In this document: piece by piece, positions 13,701 through 19,494 of the stretch | How the letters are laid out: each line of letters begins with the position of its first letter | Position numbering within the stretch: the first letter of the stretch is position 1 | Assembly (NCBI RefSeq): GCF_015999465.1 | Contig: NZ_CP065534.1 | Coordinates: 1,364,001 to 1,428,000, forward strand | Direction: 5' to 3' | Length of the DNA stretch: 64,000 nucleotides | Origin: Lonsdalea populi | GTDB lineage: Bacteria; Pseudomonadota; Gammaproteobacteria; Enterobacterales; Enterobacteriaceae | Program-made: the position numbers and the translations under genes | The notes under the pieces: model-generated | Told to the model about the DNA's origin: nothing | Seen by the model: the letters and a program-made list of their open reading frames with translations, nothing else | The model's database searches: none

Positions 13701-16700
13701 AGAGCCGGGCGTCGGGCGTCGTTGAGAACGGGTCGGGGATAAAGCGCTCGGCGGTCAACTCGGGGCGGTGCAGATAGCCGCGCGCCACGCCGGCGCCGCC
13801 GATGTGAATTTCTCCGGCCACGCCGAGGGGGACAGGTTGTCCTTGGGCATCAAGGATGTAGATCCGAGTATTCGCCAGCGGACGGCCGATGGGCGGGATC
13901 CGCTCATCCTGTGCATCACAGACACAGAGCGTGGCGCAGACCGTGCCCTCCGTCGGGCCATAGGCGTTGATCATCCGGCGTCCGGCGGCCCAGCGGCTGA
14001 CCAGCGTCGGCGGGCAGGCTTCGCCCGCCAGAACCAGCGTCTGCAAATCGGGCAATGCCGTATCGGGATCCAGCGCGCCGGCGGCCACCGGCGGCAGGGT
14101 CACATGAGTGATGGCCTGCGCTTGCAGCGTGTTAAGCAGGGCATCGCCGGGCAATAGCGCCTCGCGGCTCGCCAGCACAAGGCAAGCGCCTTGACACAGC
14201 GCCGTCGTCACTTCAGATATACAGGCGTCGAAACTGAAAGAGGCGAACTGCAGCACGCGGCTATTCGCCGTGATGCGGAATGCGTCAATCTGCGCATGAG
14301 CCAGATTGCACAGGCTACGATGTTCGATCATCACGCCCTTGGGCTGGCCGGTGGAGCCGGAGGTGTAGATAACGTAGGCCAGATGCTGAGCATTCAGGCC
14401 CAGCACCTGCGGGTCGGGGTTGCTGTCCCGGTCGGCGTCGAATTCCCCGGTATCCAGCAGGACCACGGGGACGGCATCGCTATGAACGGCGGTCTGTCCG
14501 GACTGGGTCAGCAGGGCGACGGGTTGGGCGTCGTCGAGCATGTAGGCCAAACGTTCGGACGGGTACGCGGGGTCAAGCGGCACGTAGGCGGCGCCCGCCT
14601 TAAGGATACCCAGCAGGGCGACGATCATCTCCAGGCCGCGCTCTGCGCAGAGGGCGACACGGTCGTCAGGCCGGACGCCGAGCGCAATCAGATGGTGCGC
14701 CAGCTGATTGGCGCGGCGGTTGAGCGCGTCGTAGGTGAGCGAGCTTTCCTCGAACAGCACGGCGACGGCGTCGGGGGTGCGTTCAACCTGTGTTTCGAAT
14801 AACTGATGGATCAAGGTTTGCTGCGGGAAGTCGGCGGCGGTGGCGTTGAAATCCACCAGCAACTGCCGGCGTTCGGCGTCCGGCAGCATCGGCAGCGCGG
14901 CAAGCGGTTGTGTCACGTCGGCGGCCATCGCGGTCAGGACATTTTTGAGGTAGCCGGCCAGACGGACGATAGTTTTCCTGTCGAAGAGATCGGTTGCATA
15001 TTCCAGCCCGCCTGTCAGGCCCGATTCCGTTTCAGTGAGCGACAGCGTCAGATCGAAATGAGCGCTGCGCCCTGTCTGTTCTATGGCGGAAAGTTCGAGT
15101 CCGGGCAGCGTCAAGGTTTGCGCCGGGGTGTTATTCAGCGACAGCATGACCTGAAAGACCGGGCTGTAGCTGAGACTGCGGACAGGTTGTAGCGCTTCCA
15201 CCACCTGTTCAAAAGGCAAATCCTGGTGCGCATAGGCCGCCAGCGCCCGTTCGCGCACCTGAGCAAGCAGGTCGGCGACGGTCGTGCATTGACCGGGTTC
15301 AACGCGTAACGCCAGCGTATTGACGAAGAAACCCACGACGCCTTCGAGCTCGCGGCGTGTGCGGTTGGCGACCGGCGTACCGACGACGATATCGTCCTGA
15401 CCGCTAAGACGAGAGAGGACGGCGGCCCAGCCGGCCAGCAGCGTCATAAACAGGGTGGTTCCCTGCTGCTGACTCAGTGTCCTGAGAGCGGTTAATTCTG
15501 TGCCGTCGATCTGTATCGGCACCACGCTGCCCACGTAGCGTTGCACCGACGGACGTGGCCGGTCAGTGGGCAGCCTCAGCAGCGCCGGCGCGCCCTGAAG
15601 CTGGTTATGCCAGAACGCGTGCAGGTCGGCGAGCGTCTCTCCCCTAAGCCAATTACGCTGCCAGACGGCATAGTCGGCGTACTGGATGGGCAGCGGGGGC
15701 AAATGCGCGTTTTCTCCCCGGATCGCGGCGCGGTAGAGCGCCGCGAGTTCGCGCACCAGAATGCCGAGGGACCAACCATCAGAGACGATGTGGTGTTGCG
15801 TGAGCAGCAATACATGCTCATCGTCGCCGAGTTGCAGCAACCGGCCGCGAATAAGCGGGCCTTGCGTCAGATCGAACGGTTCGCGCGCCTCTTGCGCGGC
15901 GAGTTCGGCCACACGTTGGGGGCAGCCGGCGGCGTCGAGTTTACGCAAATCGAGACAGGACAAGCTGAAGCCGATGCTATCGGGGGCAATCTGCTGGCAG
16001 GGCTGTCCGTCGACCAGCGTAAAGTGAGTCCGCAGGCTTTCGTGGCGGGCGACCAGACTATCGAGAGCCGCGGTGAGCGCCGATTTATCAAGCTGACCGA
16101 CAAGCCGCAACGCCGCGGGGAGATGATAGGCTTGACTGGCCGCTGGGTCGAGATGACCGATAAACCACAGTCTCTGCTGGGCGAAGGAGAGCGGAAGCGG
16201 CGTGTTTCGATCGGCGACCGGGATGCGGGAGGGCGAGGTAAACGACGCGTTCGTCAGCACCATAGCCAGATCGCACAGCGTGGGATGAGAGAATAACGCG
16301 GCGAGCGTCGCTTCCCTACCTTGCTCTCGCAGGTGATTGATTAATTGAACGGCCATCAGCGAATGACCGCCGAGCTCGAAGAAGTGGTCATGGCGGCCGA
16401 CGCGCGCTAATCCCAGCAGATCCTGCCAGATCTCGGCCAGCGCGGTTTCCACTTCGCCCTGCGGGGCTTCATAATCGCGGCTGATCACCGCCGTCAGGTC
16501 GGGGGCGGGCAGCGCCCTGCGGTCGAGCTTGCCGTTCGGCGTCAGCGGGAACGTATCGAGGGTGACGAAGGCGCTCGGCACCATGTACTCGGCCAGCGAT
16601 TCGCTGAGCCGGCGGCGCAGATCGGCGGGCAGCAATTCAGCGCCGGGCTGGGCCTGGAGGTAGGCCACCAGCCGGGTATCGCCGCGATGGTCTTCGCGGG

Positions 16701-19494
16701 CGACCACCACCGCTTCCCTTACGCCGGGGCACTGCATCAGCCGGGCTTCGATTTCGCCGGGTTCGATACGAAAGCCGCGCAGCTTGACCTGAAAATCGTT
16801 GCGCCCCAGATACTCGATATTGCCGTCGGGCCGCCAGCGGCCGAGGTCGCCGGTCTGGTAGAGGCGGGCGTCGGGCGTCGTTGAGAACGGATCGGGAATA
16901 AAGCGCTCGGCGGTGAGTTCGGGGCGGTGCAGATAGCCGCGCGCTACGCCGACGCCGCCGATGTGAATTTCTCCGGTTACCCCGAGCGGGGCCGGCTGGC
17001 CCTGCGCGTCCAGAATATAAATCCGGGTGTTGGCGAGCGGTTTCCCGATGACCGGCAGCGGCTGTGAGGCGTCGATGACGCAGGCGGCGGCATCCACGGT
17101 GCATTCGGTGGGGCCGTAAACGTTGATAAAGCGGGTGGCGGCGAGCGTGGTCAGCCTGGACCAGACGTGCGGCGAAATGGCCTCTCCGCCGATGAATACC
17201 GCCGCGGGCTGATAGGCCGGGTCGGTGCCGAGACCGGCGTCGAGCAGCCCGTGCAGCTGCACGGGGGTGCAGTCGAACACATCGACGGCGTGACGGGAAA
17301 AATAGCGCCACAGCCGCCGGGCATCGGCGCGAAGGGCTTCAGGCACGATGACCAGCGTGTGTCCGGACAGCAGTTGACACCAGCTTTGGACCGAGGCGTC
17401 GAACACGATGCTGGCGTTAAGGGCGATGCGGCCGGGCCGTTCGAGCGCCAGCAGCGGCTTGAGGGCGCCGGCGAGGTTGAGCACGTTCCGGTGGGCGACC
17501 ATGACGCCCTTGGGTTTGCCGGTGGAGCCGGAGGTATAGATGACATAGGCCAGATGGCGTGAGTTCAGCCCCAGCGCCCGGGCGTCGGGGTCGCTCTGCG
17601 GATAGACGGCGGAGGCCGGGGTATCCAGCAGCAGGACGGGCCGGGTATCGTCGAAGGCTTCCCGCAGCGCGGTCTGGGTCAGCAGGGCGACGGGTTGGGC
17701 GTCGTCCTGCATATAGGCGAGGCGTTCGGCGGGGTAAGCGGGGTCGAGCGGGACATAGGCGGCGCCGGCTTTGAGAATGCCGAGCAGGCCGACCATCATG
17801 TCCAGTCCGCGCTCGACGCAAAGGGCGACGCGGTCGTCGGGCCGGACGCCGAGGGAGATCAGATGATGCGCCAGCTGGTTGGCGCGGCGGTTAAGTTGGT
17901 CATAGGTCAGCGCGTCGTCCTCGAACAGCACGGCGAGGGCGTCGGGGGTGTGCGCCGCCTGCGCTTCGAACTGTTGATGGATCAAGGCGTGCTGCGGGAA
18001 GTCGGCGTCGGTGGCGTTGAAATCCACCAGCAGTCGCCGGCGCTCGGCGTCCGGCAGCACCGGCAGCGATATCAACGGTTGGGTTATCCCGGCGGTCATT
18101 GCCGTCAGGACATTTTTGAAGTAGCCGATAACGCGGACGATGGTTTCATGATCGAACAGGTCGGTCGCATAGTTGATCTTGCCCGCCAGTCCCTTATCGG
18201 TCTCGGTGAGCGCCAACGACAGATCAAAATGCGTGCTGTGCTGCGGTTGCTCAATGCCGGAAAGTTCAAGGCCGGGCAGCGTCAAGGTTTGCGCCGGGGT
18301 GTTGTTCAGCGACAGCATAACCTGAAAGATCGGGTTGTAGCCGAGGCTGCGAACGGGTTGCACGGCCTCCACCACCTGCTCGAAAGGCAGATCCTGATGC
18401 GCATAGGCCGCCAGCGCCCGTTCGCGCACCTGAGCAAGCAGGTCGGCGACGGTCTTGCACCGACCGGGTTCGATACGTAACGCCAAGGTATTGACGAAGA
18501 AACCCACGACGCCTTCGAGCTCGCGGCGAGTACGGTTGGCGACCGGCGTACCGACGACGATATCATCCTGACCGCTCAGGCGGGAGAGAACGAGACTCCA
18601 GCCGGCCAGCAGCGTCATAAACAGGGTGGCGTTCTGCCGCTGGCTGAGCGTCTTGAGTGCATTGAGTTCGTCGGCGGTAAGGTGGAACGGCGCCTGGCCG
18701 CCCGCGTAGCGTTGCGCCGAAGGGCGGGGGCGATCGGTGGGCAGCGTCAGCAGCGCCGGCGCCGCGTGCAGATGTTTTCGCCAGAAATCGCGTTGTTCGG
18801 CGAGTTTGTCTTCTTTGAGCCAGTCGCGCTGCCAGACGGCATAATCAGCATATTGAATGGGCAGCGCGGGCAAATCCGCGCTATCGCCGCTGAGAATCGC
18901 ACGGTAGAACGCCGCGAGTTCGCGCACCAGGATGCCGAGGGACCAGCCATCGGAAATAATATGGTGCTGAGTGAGCAGCAATATATGTTCATCGTCGCTG
19001 AGTTGCAGCAACCGGCCGCGAATGAGCGGGCCGTGCATAAGATCGAACGGCTCACGCGCCTCGCGTTCGGTCAGCTCGGCCACACGCTGTGCGCGAGCGG
19101 CGTCCAGTGAACGCAGGTCGAGCACAGATAAGCAAAAGCGGGTGCTGTCCGGCGCGATCTGCTGGCAAGGCTGTCCGTCGATCAACGTAAAATGGGTGCG
19201 GAGACTTTCATGACGCTCGACCAGCCGATTCAGCGCGGCGGTGAGCGCGGGTTTATCGAGCTGACCGATGAGTCGCAGCGCCGCCGGAAGGTGATAAGCC
19301 TGACTGGCGGCCGCGTCGAGTTGTCCGATGAACCACAGACTTTGCTGAGCAAAGGACAGAGGAAGCGGCGCATCGCGATCCGCCTTCGCGATCGCGGGGC
19401 GTTGTCGGCTCCCGCGCATTTGTAGCTGTTCTTTAACCTTTTTCTCTAAAACAGCGCGTTTTAGCGCCTCAATGTCGATGTCGGTGTTACTCAT
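1723..19494 (-). CDS. Non-ribosomal peptide synthetase 2: five modules plus tandem thioesterases
   Basis: This is the second half of the assembly line, 5923 aa. I take the ATG at 19494 (MSNTDIDIEALKRAVLEKK), because it overlaps the stop of the upstream synthetase by one base (TAATG); the frame is open 30 codons further upstream, but that part resembles no NRPS start. Domain order: C-A(Gln)-T, C-A(Tyr?)-T, dual E/C-A(Ser)-T, dual E/C-A(Phe?)-T, dual E/C-A(Gly)-T, TE-TE. All five carrier sites have GGHS. The first 40 or so residues are charged and helical and probably dock to the acidic tail of synthetase 1. The last 550 or so residues hold two complete alpha/beta-hydrolase domains with GWSMGG (near 3108) and GHSFGG (near 2284), as in lipopeptide synthetases of pseudomonads. 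Selectivity calls are read by eye from the ten signature positions. Confidence 0.95.
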   Translation of the reverse strand: MSNTDIDIEALKRAVLEKKVKEQLQMRGSRQRPAIAKADRDAPLPLSFAQQSLWFIGQLDAAASQAYHLPAALRLIGQLDKPALTAALNRLVERHESLRTHFTLIDGQPCQQIAPDSTRFCLSVLDLRSLDAARAQRVAELTEREAREPFDLMHGPLIRGRLLQLSDDEHILLLTQHHIISDGWSLGILVRELAAFYRAILSGDSADLPALPIQYADYAVWQRDWLKEDKLAEQRDFWRKHLHAAPALLTLPTDRPRPSAQRYAGGQAPFHLTADELNALKTLSQRQNATLFMTLLAGWSLVLSRLSGQDDIVVGTPVANRTRRELEGVVGFFVNTLALRIEPGRCKTVADLLAQVRERALAAYAHQDLPFEQVVEAVQPVRSLGYNPIFQVMLSLNNTPAQTLTLPGLELSGIEQPQHSTHFDLSLALTETDKGLAGKINYATDLFDHETIVRVIGYFKNVLTAMTAGITQPLISLPVLPDAERRRLLVDFNATDADFPQHALIHQQFEAQAAHTPDALAVLFEDDALTYDQLNRRANQLAHHLISLGVRPDDRVALCVERGLDMMVGLLGILKAGAAYVPLDPAYPAERLAYMQDDAQPVALLTQTALREAFDDTRPVLLLDTPASAVYPQSDPDARALGLNSRHLAYVIYTSGSTGKPKGVMVAHRNVLNLAGALKPLLALERPGRIALNASIVFDASVQSWCQLLSGHTLVIVPEALRADARRLWRYFSRHAVDVFDCTPVQLHGLLDAGLGTDPAYQPAAVFIGGEAISPHVWSRLTTLAATRFINVYGPTECTVDAAACVIDASQPLPVIGKPLANTRIYILDAQGQPAPLGVTGEIHIGGVGVARGYLHRPELTAERFIPDPFSTTPDARLYQTGDLGRWRPDGNIEYLGRNDFQVKLRGFRIEPGEIEARLMQCPGVREAVVVAREDHRGDTRLVAYLQAQPGAELLPADLRRRLSESLAEYMVPSAFVTLDTFPLTPNGKLDRRALPAPDLTAVISRDYEAPQGEVETALAEIWQDLLGLARVGRHDHFFELGGHSLMAVQLINHLREQGREATLAALFSHPTLCDLAMVLTNASFTSPSRIPVADRNTPLPLSFAQQRLWFIGHLDPAASQAYHLPAALRLVGQLDKSALTAALDSLVARHESLRTHFTLVDGQPCQQIAPDSIGFSLSCLDLRKLDAAGCPQRVAELAAQEAREPFDLTQGPLIRGRLLQLGDDEHVLLLTQHHIVSDGWSLGILVRELAALYRAAIRGENAHLPPLPIQYADYAVWQRNWLRGETLADLHAFWHNQLQGAPALLRLPTDRPRPSVQRYVGSVVPIQIDGTELTALRTLSQQQGTTLFMTLLAGWAAVLSRLSGQDDIVVGTPVANRTRRELEGVVGFFVNTLALRVEPGQCTTVADLLAQVRERALAAYAHQDLPFEQVVEALQPVRSLSYSPVFQVMLSLNNTPAQTLTLPGLELSAIEQTGRSAHFDLTLSLTETESGLTGGLEYATDLFDRKTIVRLAGYLKNVLTAMAADVTQPLAALPMLPDAERRQLLVDFNATAADFPQQTLIHQLFETQVERTPDAVAVLFEESSLTYDALNRRANQLAHHLIALGVRPDDRVALCAERGLEMIVALLGILKAGAAYVPLDPAYPSERLAYMLDDAQPVALLTQSGQTAVHSDAVPVVLLDTGEFDADRDSNPDPQVLGLNAQHLAYVIYTSGSTGQPKGVMIEHRSLCNLAHAQIDAFRITANSRVLQFASFSFDACISEVTTALCQGACLVLASREALLPGDALLNTLQAQAITHVTLPPVAAGALDPDTALPDLQTLVLAGEACPPTLVSRWAAGRRMINAYGPTEGTVCATLCVCDAQDERIPPIGRPLANTRIYILDAQGQPVPLGVAGEIHIGGAGVARGYLHRPELTAERFIPDPFSTTPDARLYKTGDLGRWLPDGNIEYLGRNDFQVKLRGFRIELGEIEARLMQCPGIREAVVIAREDTPGEKRLVAYLQPQPGVEVIPADLRRQLGRHLAEYMIPAAFVTLTSFPLTPNGKIDRQALPAPDQTAVATRSYEAPQNEVESALAQIWQDLLGVARVGRHDHFFELGGHSLMAVSLIERLRNRGWTLDVRSIFNTPELHEMAEAMQDSQDEPAFVVPPNLIPEGCRAITPDMLTLATLTQAEIDAIVDTVPGGGANVQDIYPLSPLQEGILFHHRMQERGDTYLLNYLLAFDDRNRLDAFLKALQQVINRHDILRTAVCWQGLNQPVQVVWRDAPLPIHTFAPASPDDVAAQLQAHTDPRRRRLNLNRAPLLSADIAFDPAADEWLLALGFHHLVGDHVTLDLIIAEIALLLRDSAQTLPIPQPYRNFIAQILSVPASEHEAYFRTRLADIDAPTAPFGLLNTQEDHQPIAEVRLSLDTALAETIRHQARQFGISPSVLFHVAWAQVLAHTCGRADVVFGSVLSGRLQGVAGADQVMGMFINTLPVRISLGDRSALDVVQAAYRDLTALLAHEQAPLTLAQRCSGVVPPLPLFSTLFNYRHSQPQMSDNPVWNGMRRLAADERTNFPLTLSVDDLGQGFRLVAQTVASLDPGRVARYLETALYGLVEALAVDPQRPIMTISVLPDAERRQLLVDFNATAADFPQQALIHQLFEAQAARTPDAVAVLFEARSLTYDELNRRANQLAHHLIALGVRPDDRVALCVERSLEMVVALLGVLKAGAAYVPLDPGYPAERLAYMLDDAQPVALLTQSGLTAVHTDAVPVVLLDTGAFDAGRDSNPDPQALGLSAANLAYVIYTSGSTGQPKGVMNAHRGLCNRLVWMQRAYRLTPDDRVLQKTPFSFDVSVWEFFWPLLYGARLVMARPDGHKDTGYLARLIEDAGITTLHFVPSMLQQFVQWADTPCDTLKRVICSGEALPADLQQRFFARFNAELHNLYGPTEAAIDVTCWACRRDDMRSFVPIGRPIANTQIYILDAQGQPAPLGVAGEIHIGGVGVARGYLHRPELTAERFIPDPFSTTPDARLYKTGDLGRWLPDGSIEYLGRNDFQVKLRGFRIELGEIEARLMQCPGIREAVVIAREDSPGDTRLVAYLCPQADAEPDPADLRRRLSQHLAEYMVPGAFVTLDALPLTPNGKLDRKALPAPDRTAVVSRGYEAPQGEVETALADIWQDLLGLARVGRHDHFFELGGHSLMAVGLIEQLRNRSWTLDVRSIFTTPVLHEMAEAMQDSQDEPAFVVPPNLIPEGCTVITPEQLPLVTLTQGDIDAILETVPGGAANVQDIYPLSPLQEGILFHYRAQAQGDTYLLYHLIAFDRRERLDAFLDALQRVIDRHDILRTAVCWQGLSQPVQVVWRQAVLPIDTFVPTSSDDVPAQLQTHTDPRTRRLDLNQAPLLSADIAHDPLHDEWLLALGLHHLVCDHMTLALIISEIDLLLKNRADALPVPLPYRNFIAQTLSVPVTEHEAYFRDQLADVDTPTLPFDLLDIQGKGENIAVIRVPLPLSLSSAIYHQSRQLGISPGVLFHVAWALVLAHTSGRDDVVFGSVLLGRLQGSAGADRVMGMFINTLPLRVPLADRSVLDAVQSTYHGLTTLLEHEQTPLALAQRCSGVAPPMPLFSALLNYRHTPKSQYVTTWDGMRMLAENVRTNYPFTLSVDDKGDDFSLLVQTIAEIDPARVAHYLLTAIDSLLDALETDPQRAILSLPVLPDAERRQLLETFNATDADFPQQALIHQLFEAQAARTPDAAAVLFEERSLTYDALNRRANRLAHHLISLGVRPDDRVALCAERSLEMVVALLAILKAGAAYVPLDPGYPAERLAYMLDDAQPVALLTQSALVDRLSVTLPTVILDDPRTVGENTPDGNPDPRALGVTPRHLAYVIYTSGSTGKPKGVMIEHRGLCNLARAQADILLVTPSARLLQFASFSFDACFFEVAAALTQGACLVLATRDDLLPGPALLHTLQSQAITHVTLPPVAAGALEPKAALPDLKTLVLAGEACPPALVKRWAAGRRMINAYGPTEATICATVYVCDAQDKRIPPIGRPIANTRIYILDAQGQPAPLGVAGEIHIGGVGVARGYLHRPELTAERFIPDPFSTTPDARLYKTGDLGRWLPDGSIEYLGRNDFQVKLRGFRIELGEIEARLAQCPGILEAVVVAREDTPGEKRLAAYFRARLGAKPTPADLRRRLSRHLAEYMIPGAFVALEAFPLTPNGKLDREALPVPDQTAVATQGYEAPRGEAETALADIWQELLGVARVGRHDNFFELGGHSLMAVSLIEQLSHRGWTLDVRGIFSSPVLYEMAAAIQDHQDNPPLVIPPNRIPEGCRAITPDMLTLVTLTQTEIDTLVETVSGGAANVQDIYPLAPLQEGMLFHHLLQERGDAYLLTALEAFDGRERLNAFLDALQQVIDRHDILRTAICWQEISQPVQVVWRHATLPVNTFVPSGEEDVPAQLRAHIDPRHHRIDLRQAPLLAADIAYDPAHDEWLLALRLHHLVSDHVTLVLIAEEIRSLLQKRTDALPVPPPYRNFIAQIRSTPAEVHEAYFHSQLADVDAPTAPFGLLNVQGNGDNVHESRLKLDTTLALAIRAQASRLNLSPSVLFHAAYALVLAHTSGRDDVVFGSVLSGRLQGVSGADRVMGFFINTLPIRIPLQDRSVLELVRDTYRKLMALLEHEQAPLALAQRCSGIEPSVPLFSALLNYRHSRSDSSDRDAGGYGMRLLTVEERTNYPLTLSVDDLGDNFSLTAQTDAEVDPARLIHFMLATISNLIAALEDTPHQAALSLPILPENECRQLLEAFNATDADFPQHLLVHELFEAQVERSPDAVAVVFGERTLSYAELNRRANQLAHHLMALGVRPDDRVALCVERGPEMVVALLAILKAGAAYIPLDPTYPTERLRYMLEDGKPVTLLTQHALLDRLDSRLPTVLLDDPRTAGQDSPDGNPDARALGLTPRHLAYVIYTSGSTGKPKGVMIEHVNLVNFLWSMRREPGMAQEDVLLGVTSLCFDISILELFLPLLSGAQLVLATQSQAADAQQLAALIVRHQVSFMQATPATWRMLLQLPDFSLPVGFKALCGGEALSEKLATQMLQRVDTLWNMYGPTETTIWSALNGLTRPLPYIGHPIANTRIYILDAQGQPAPLGVAGEIYIGGAGVARGYLHRPELTAERFIPDPFSTTPDARLYKTGDLGRWRPDGSIEYLGRNDFQVKVRGFRIEPGEIEARLMQCPGVREAVVVAREDSPGDTRLVAYLCPQADATLDPIVLRQQLSQQLAEYMVPGAFVTLDALPLTPNGKLDRKALPAPDRSAVVSRGYEAPQGEVETALAEIWQELLGLARVGRHDRFFEIGGHSLLAVKLLNVMRQQGIEVSLSALFAHPTLCDLALEIDDDIIEPGLPIAENPVPLSPDGDLPPLFLVHETSGDPVVYSPLAALLPSSLPVYGLHALGIHAADNPPTSIEELALHHIQAIRRIQDHGPYRLAGWSMGGALAYEIAIHLISSGEDVDFLGMIDSYNLGEIHRGTENERRAAPVNDERESITTMIKYLRNTLHVTDEQALDKLSQIEEVNNAVAFCRRRGWLPDGVTQEDILLRISSRKTILQCVHGHIAPASSLPVHLYTADHLSVGDDPWHGWQGIVGKDSVIHPIGGTHYTIMQPPLLNQVVDSFSEYLLSGNDTPNIIIQNGAPGTPPLFCIPGAGANASGFIELALSLPPQQPLNALQARGLTESGLPPHVSVEGAARTYLEAIRQAQPYGPYHLLGHSFGGWIAFDIALQLQAQGESVASLILIDTDAPDAPNCPPKSIDRIETLLKLIAIYNMLLTQPLALTRSDFEGMTPDEQIKALHGALVSAGIFSPQMTTSVLSGIVQVMQANLNTVYTPRARYAGLAHLISAEEGDAAEREANEQQWRSHAAHFEMRLMPGNHMTMLSAPQVEKLATWLRAHLPPAR
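1726..3385 (-). other. Tandem thioesterase domains of synthetase 2
   Basis: Two type I thioesterase domains end the assembly line. TE1 (about 3385-2560) carries GWSMGG and a C-terminal His (GGTHYTIM). TE2 (about 2545-1726) carries GHSFGG and GNHMTM. Both nucleophile motifs are intact. In lipopeptide systems with this layout the first TE usually does the main macrocyclisation or hydrolysis and the second assists. Which one releases the product here, and whether it is cyclic, cannot be read from sequence. Confidence 0.85.
3390..6605 (-). other. Module 12: dual E/C, A (Gly), T
   Basis: The condensation domain has the dual signature HHLLQERGD plus HHLVSDH, so the upstream aromatic residue (module 11) is predicted to be D. 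Adenylation signature positions read D-I-L-Q-L-G-M-I-W-K, which fits the known glycine code. The A domain is nearly identical in DNA to those of modules 4, 6 and 7. The carrier motif is EIGGHSLLAV, slightly different from the ELGGHSLMAV of the other modules, as expected of a carrier that faces a thioesterase. Confidence 0.8.
6610..9835 (-). other. Module 11: atypical dual E/C, A (aromatic, probably Phe), T
   Basis: The adenylation code reads D-A-F-T-V-A-A-I-C-K, close to the phenylalanine code of gramicidin synthetase (D-A-W-T-I-A-A-I-C-K) with Phe at position 239. The condensation domain keeps the second motif HHLVCDH, but the N-terminal dual motif reads HYRAQAQGD instead of HHxxxxxGD. Epimerisation of Ser-10 is therefore uncertain. 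Confidence 0.7.
9840..13065 (-). other. Module 10: dual E/C, A (Ser), T
   Basis: The code reads D-V-W-H-I-S-L-I-D-K, one change from the common serine code D-V-W-H-L-S-L-I-D-K. The A domain is almost the same DNA as module 1, 29 kb away. The condensation domain shows HHRMQERGD and HHLVGDH, so residue 9 is predicted to be epimerised to D. Confidence 0.8.
13070..16240 (-). other. Module 9: LCL-type C, A (aromatic, probably Tyr), T
   Basis: The condensation domain has the classical HHIVSDG motif and no dual signature, so it should accept an L-configured Gln-8. The code D-A-S-T-V-A-A-V-C-K matches one I recall for tyrosine; Phe is the alternative. The A domain is diverged from module 11, sharing the aromatic-type core but differing at positions 238-239. 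Confidence 0.7.
16241..19494 (-). other. Module 8: LCL-type C, A (Gln), T
   Basis: It starts with a charged helical segment of about 40 residues, then a classical C domain with HHIISDG. The code reads D-A-Q-D-F-G-V-V-D-K. Gln at position 239 (codon at 17386-17388) is the known difference between glutamine and glutamate codes. Modules 2, 3 and 5 have Lys there in an otherwise matching domain. The acceptor receives the chain from Gly-7 of synthetase 1. Confidence 0.75.
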
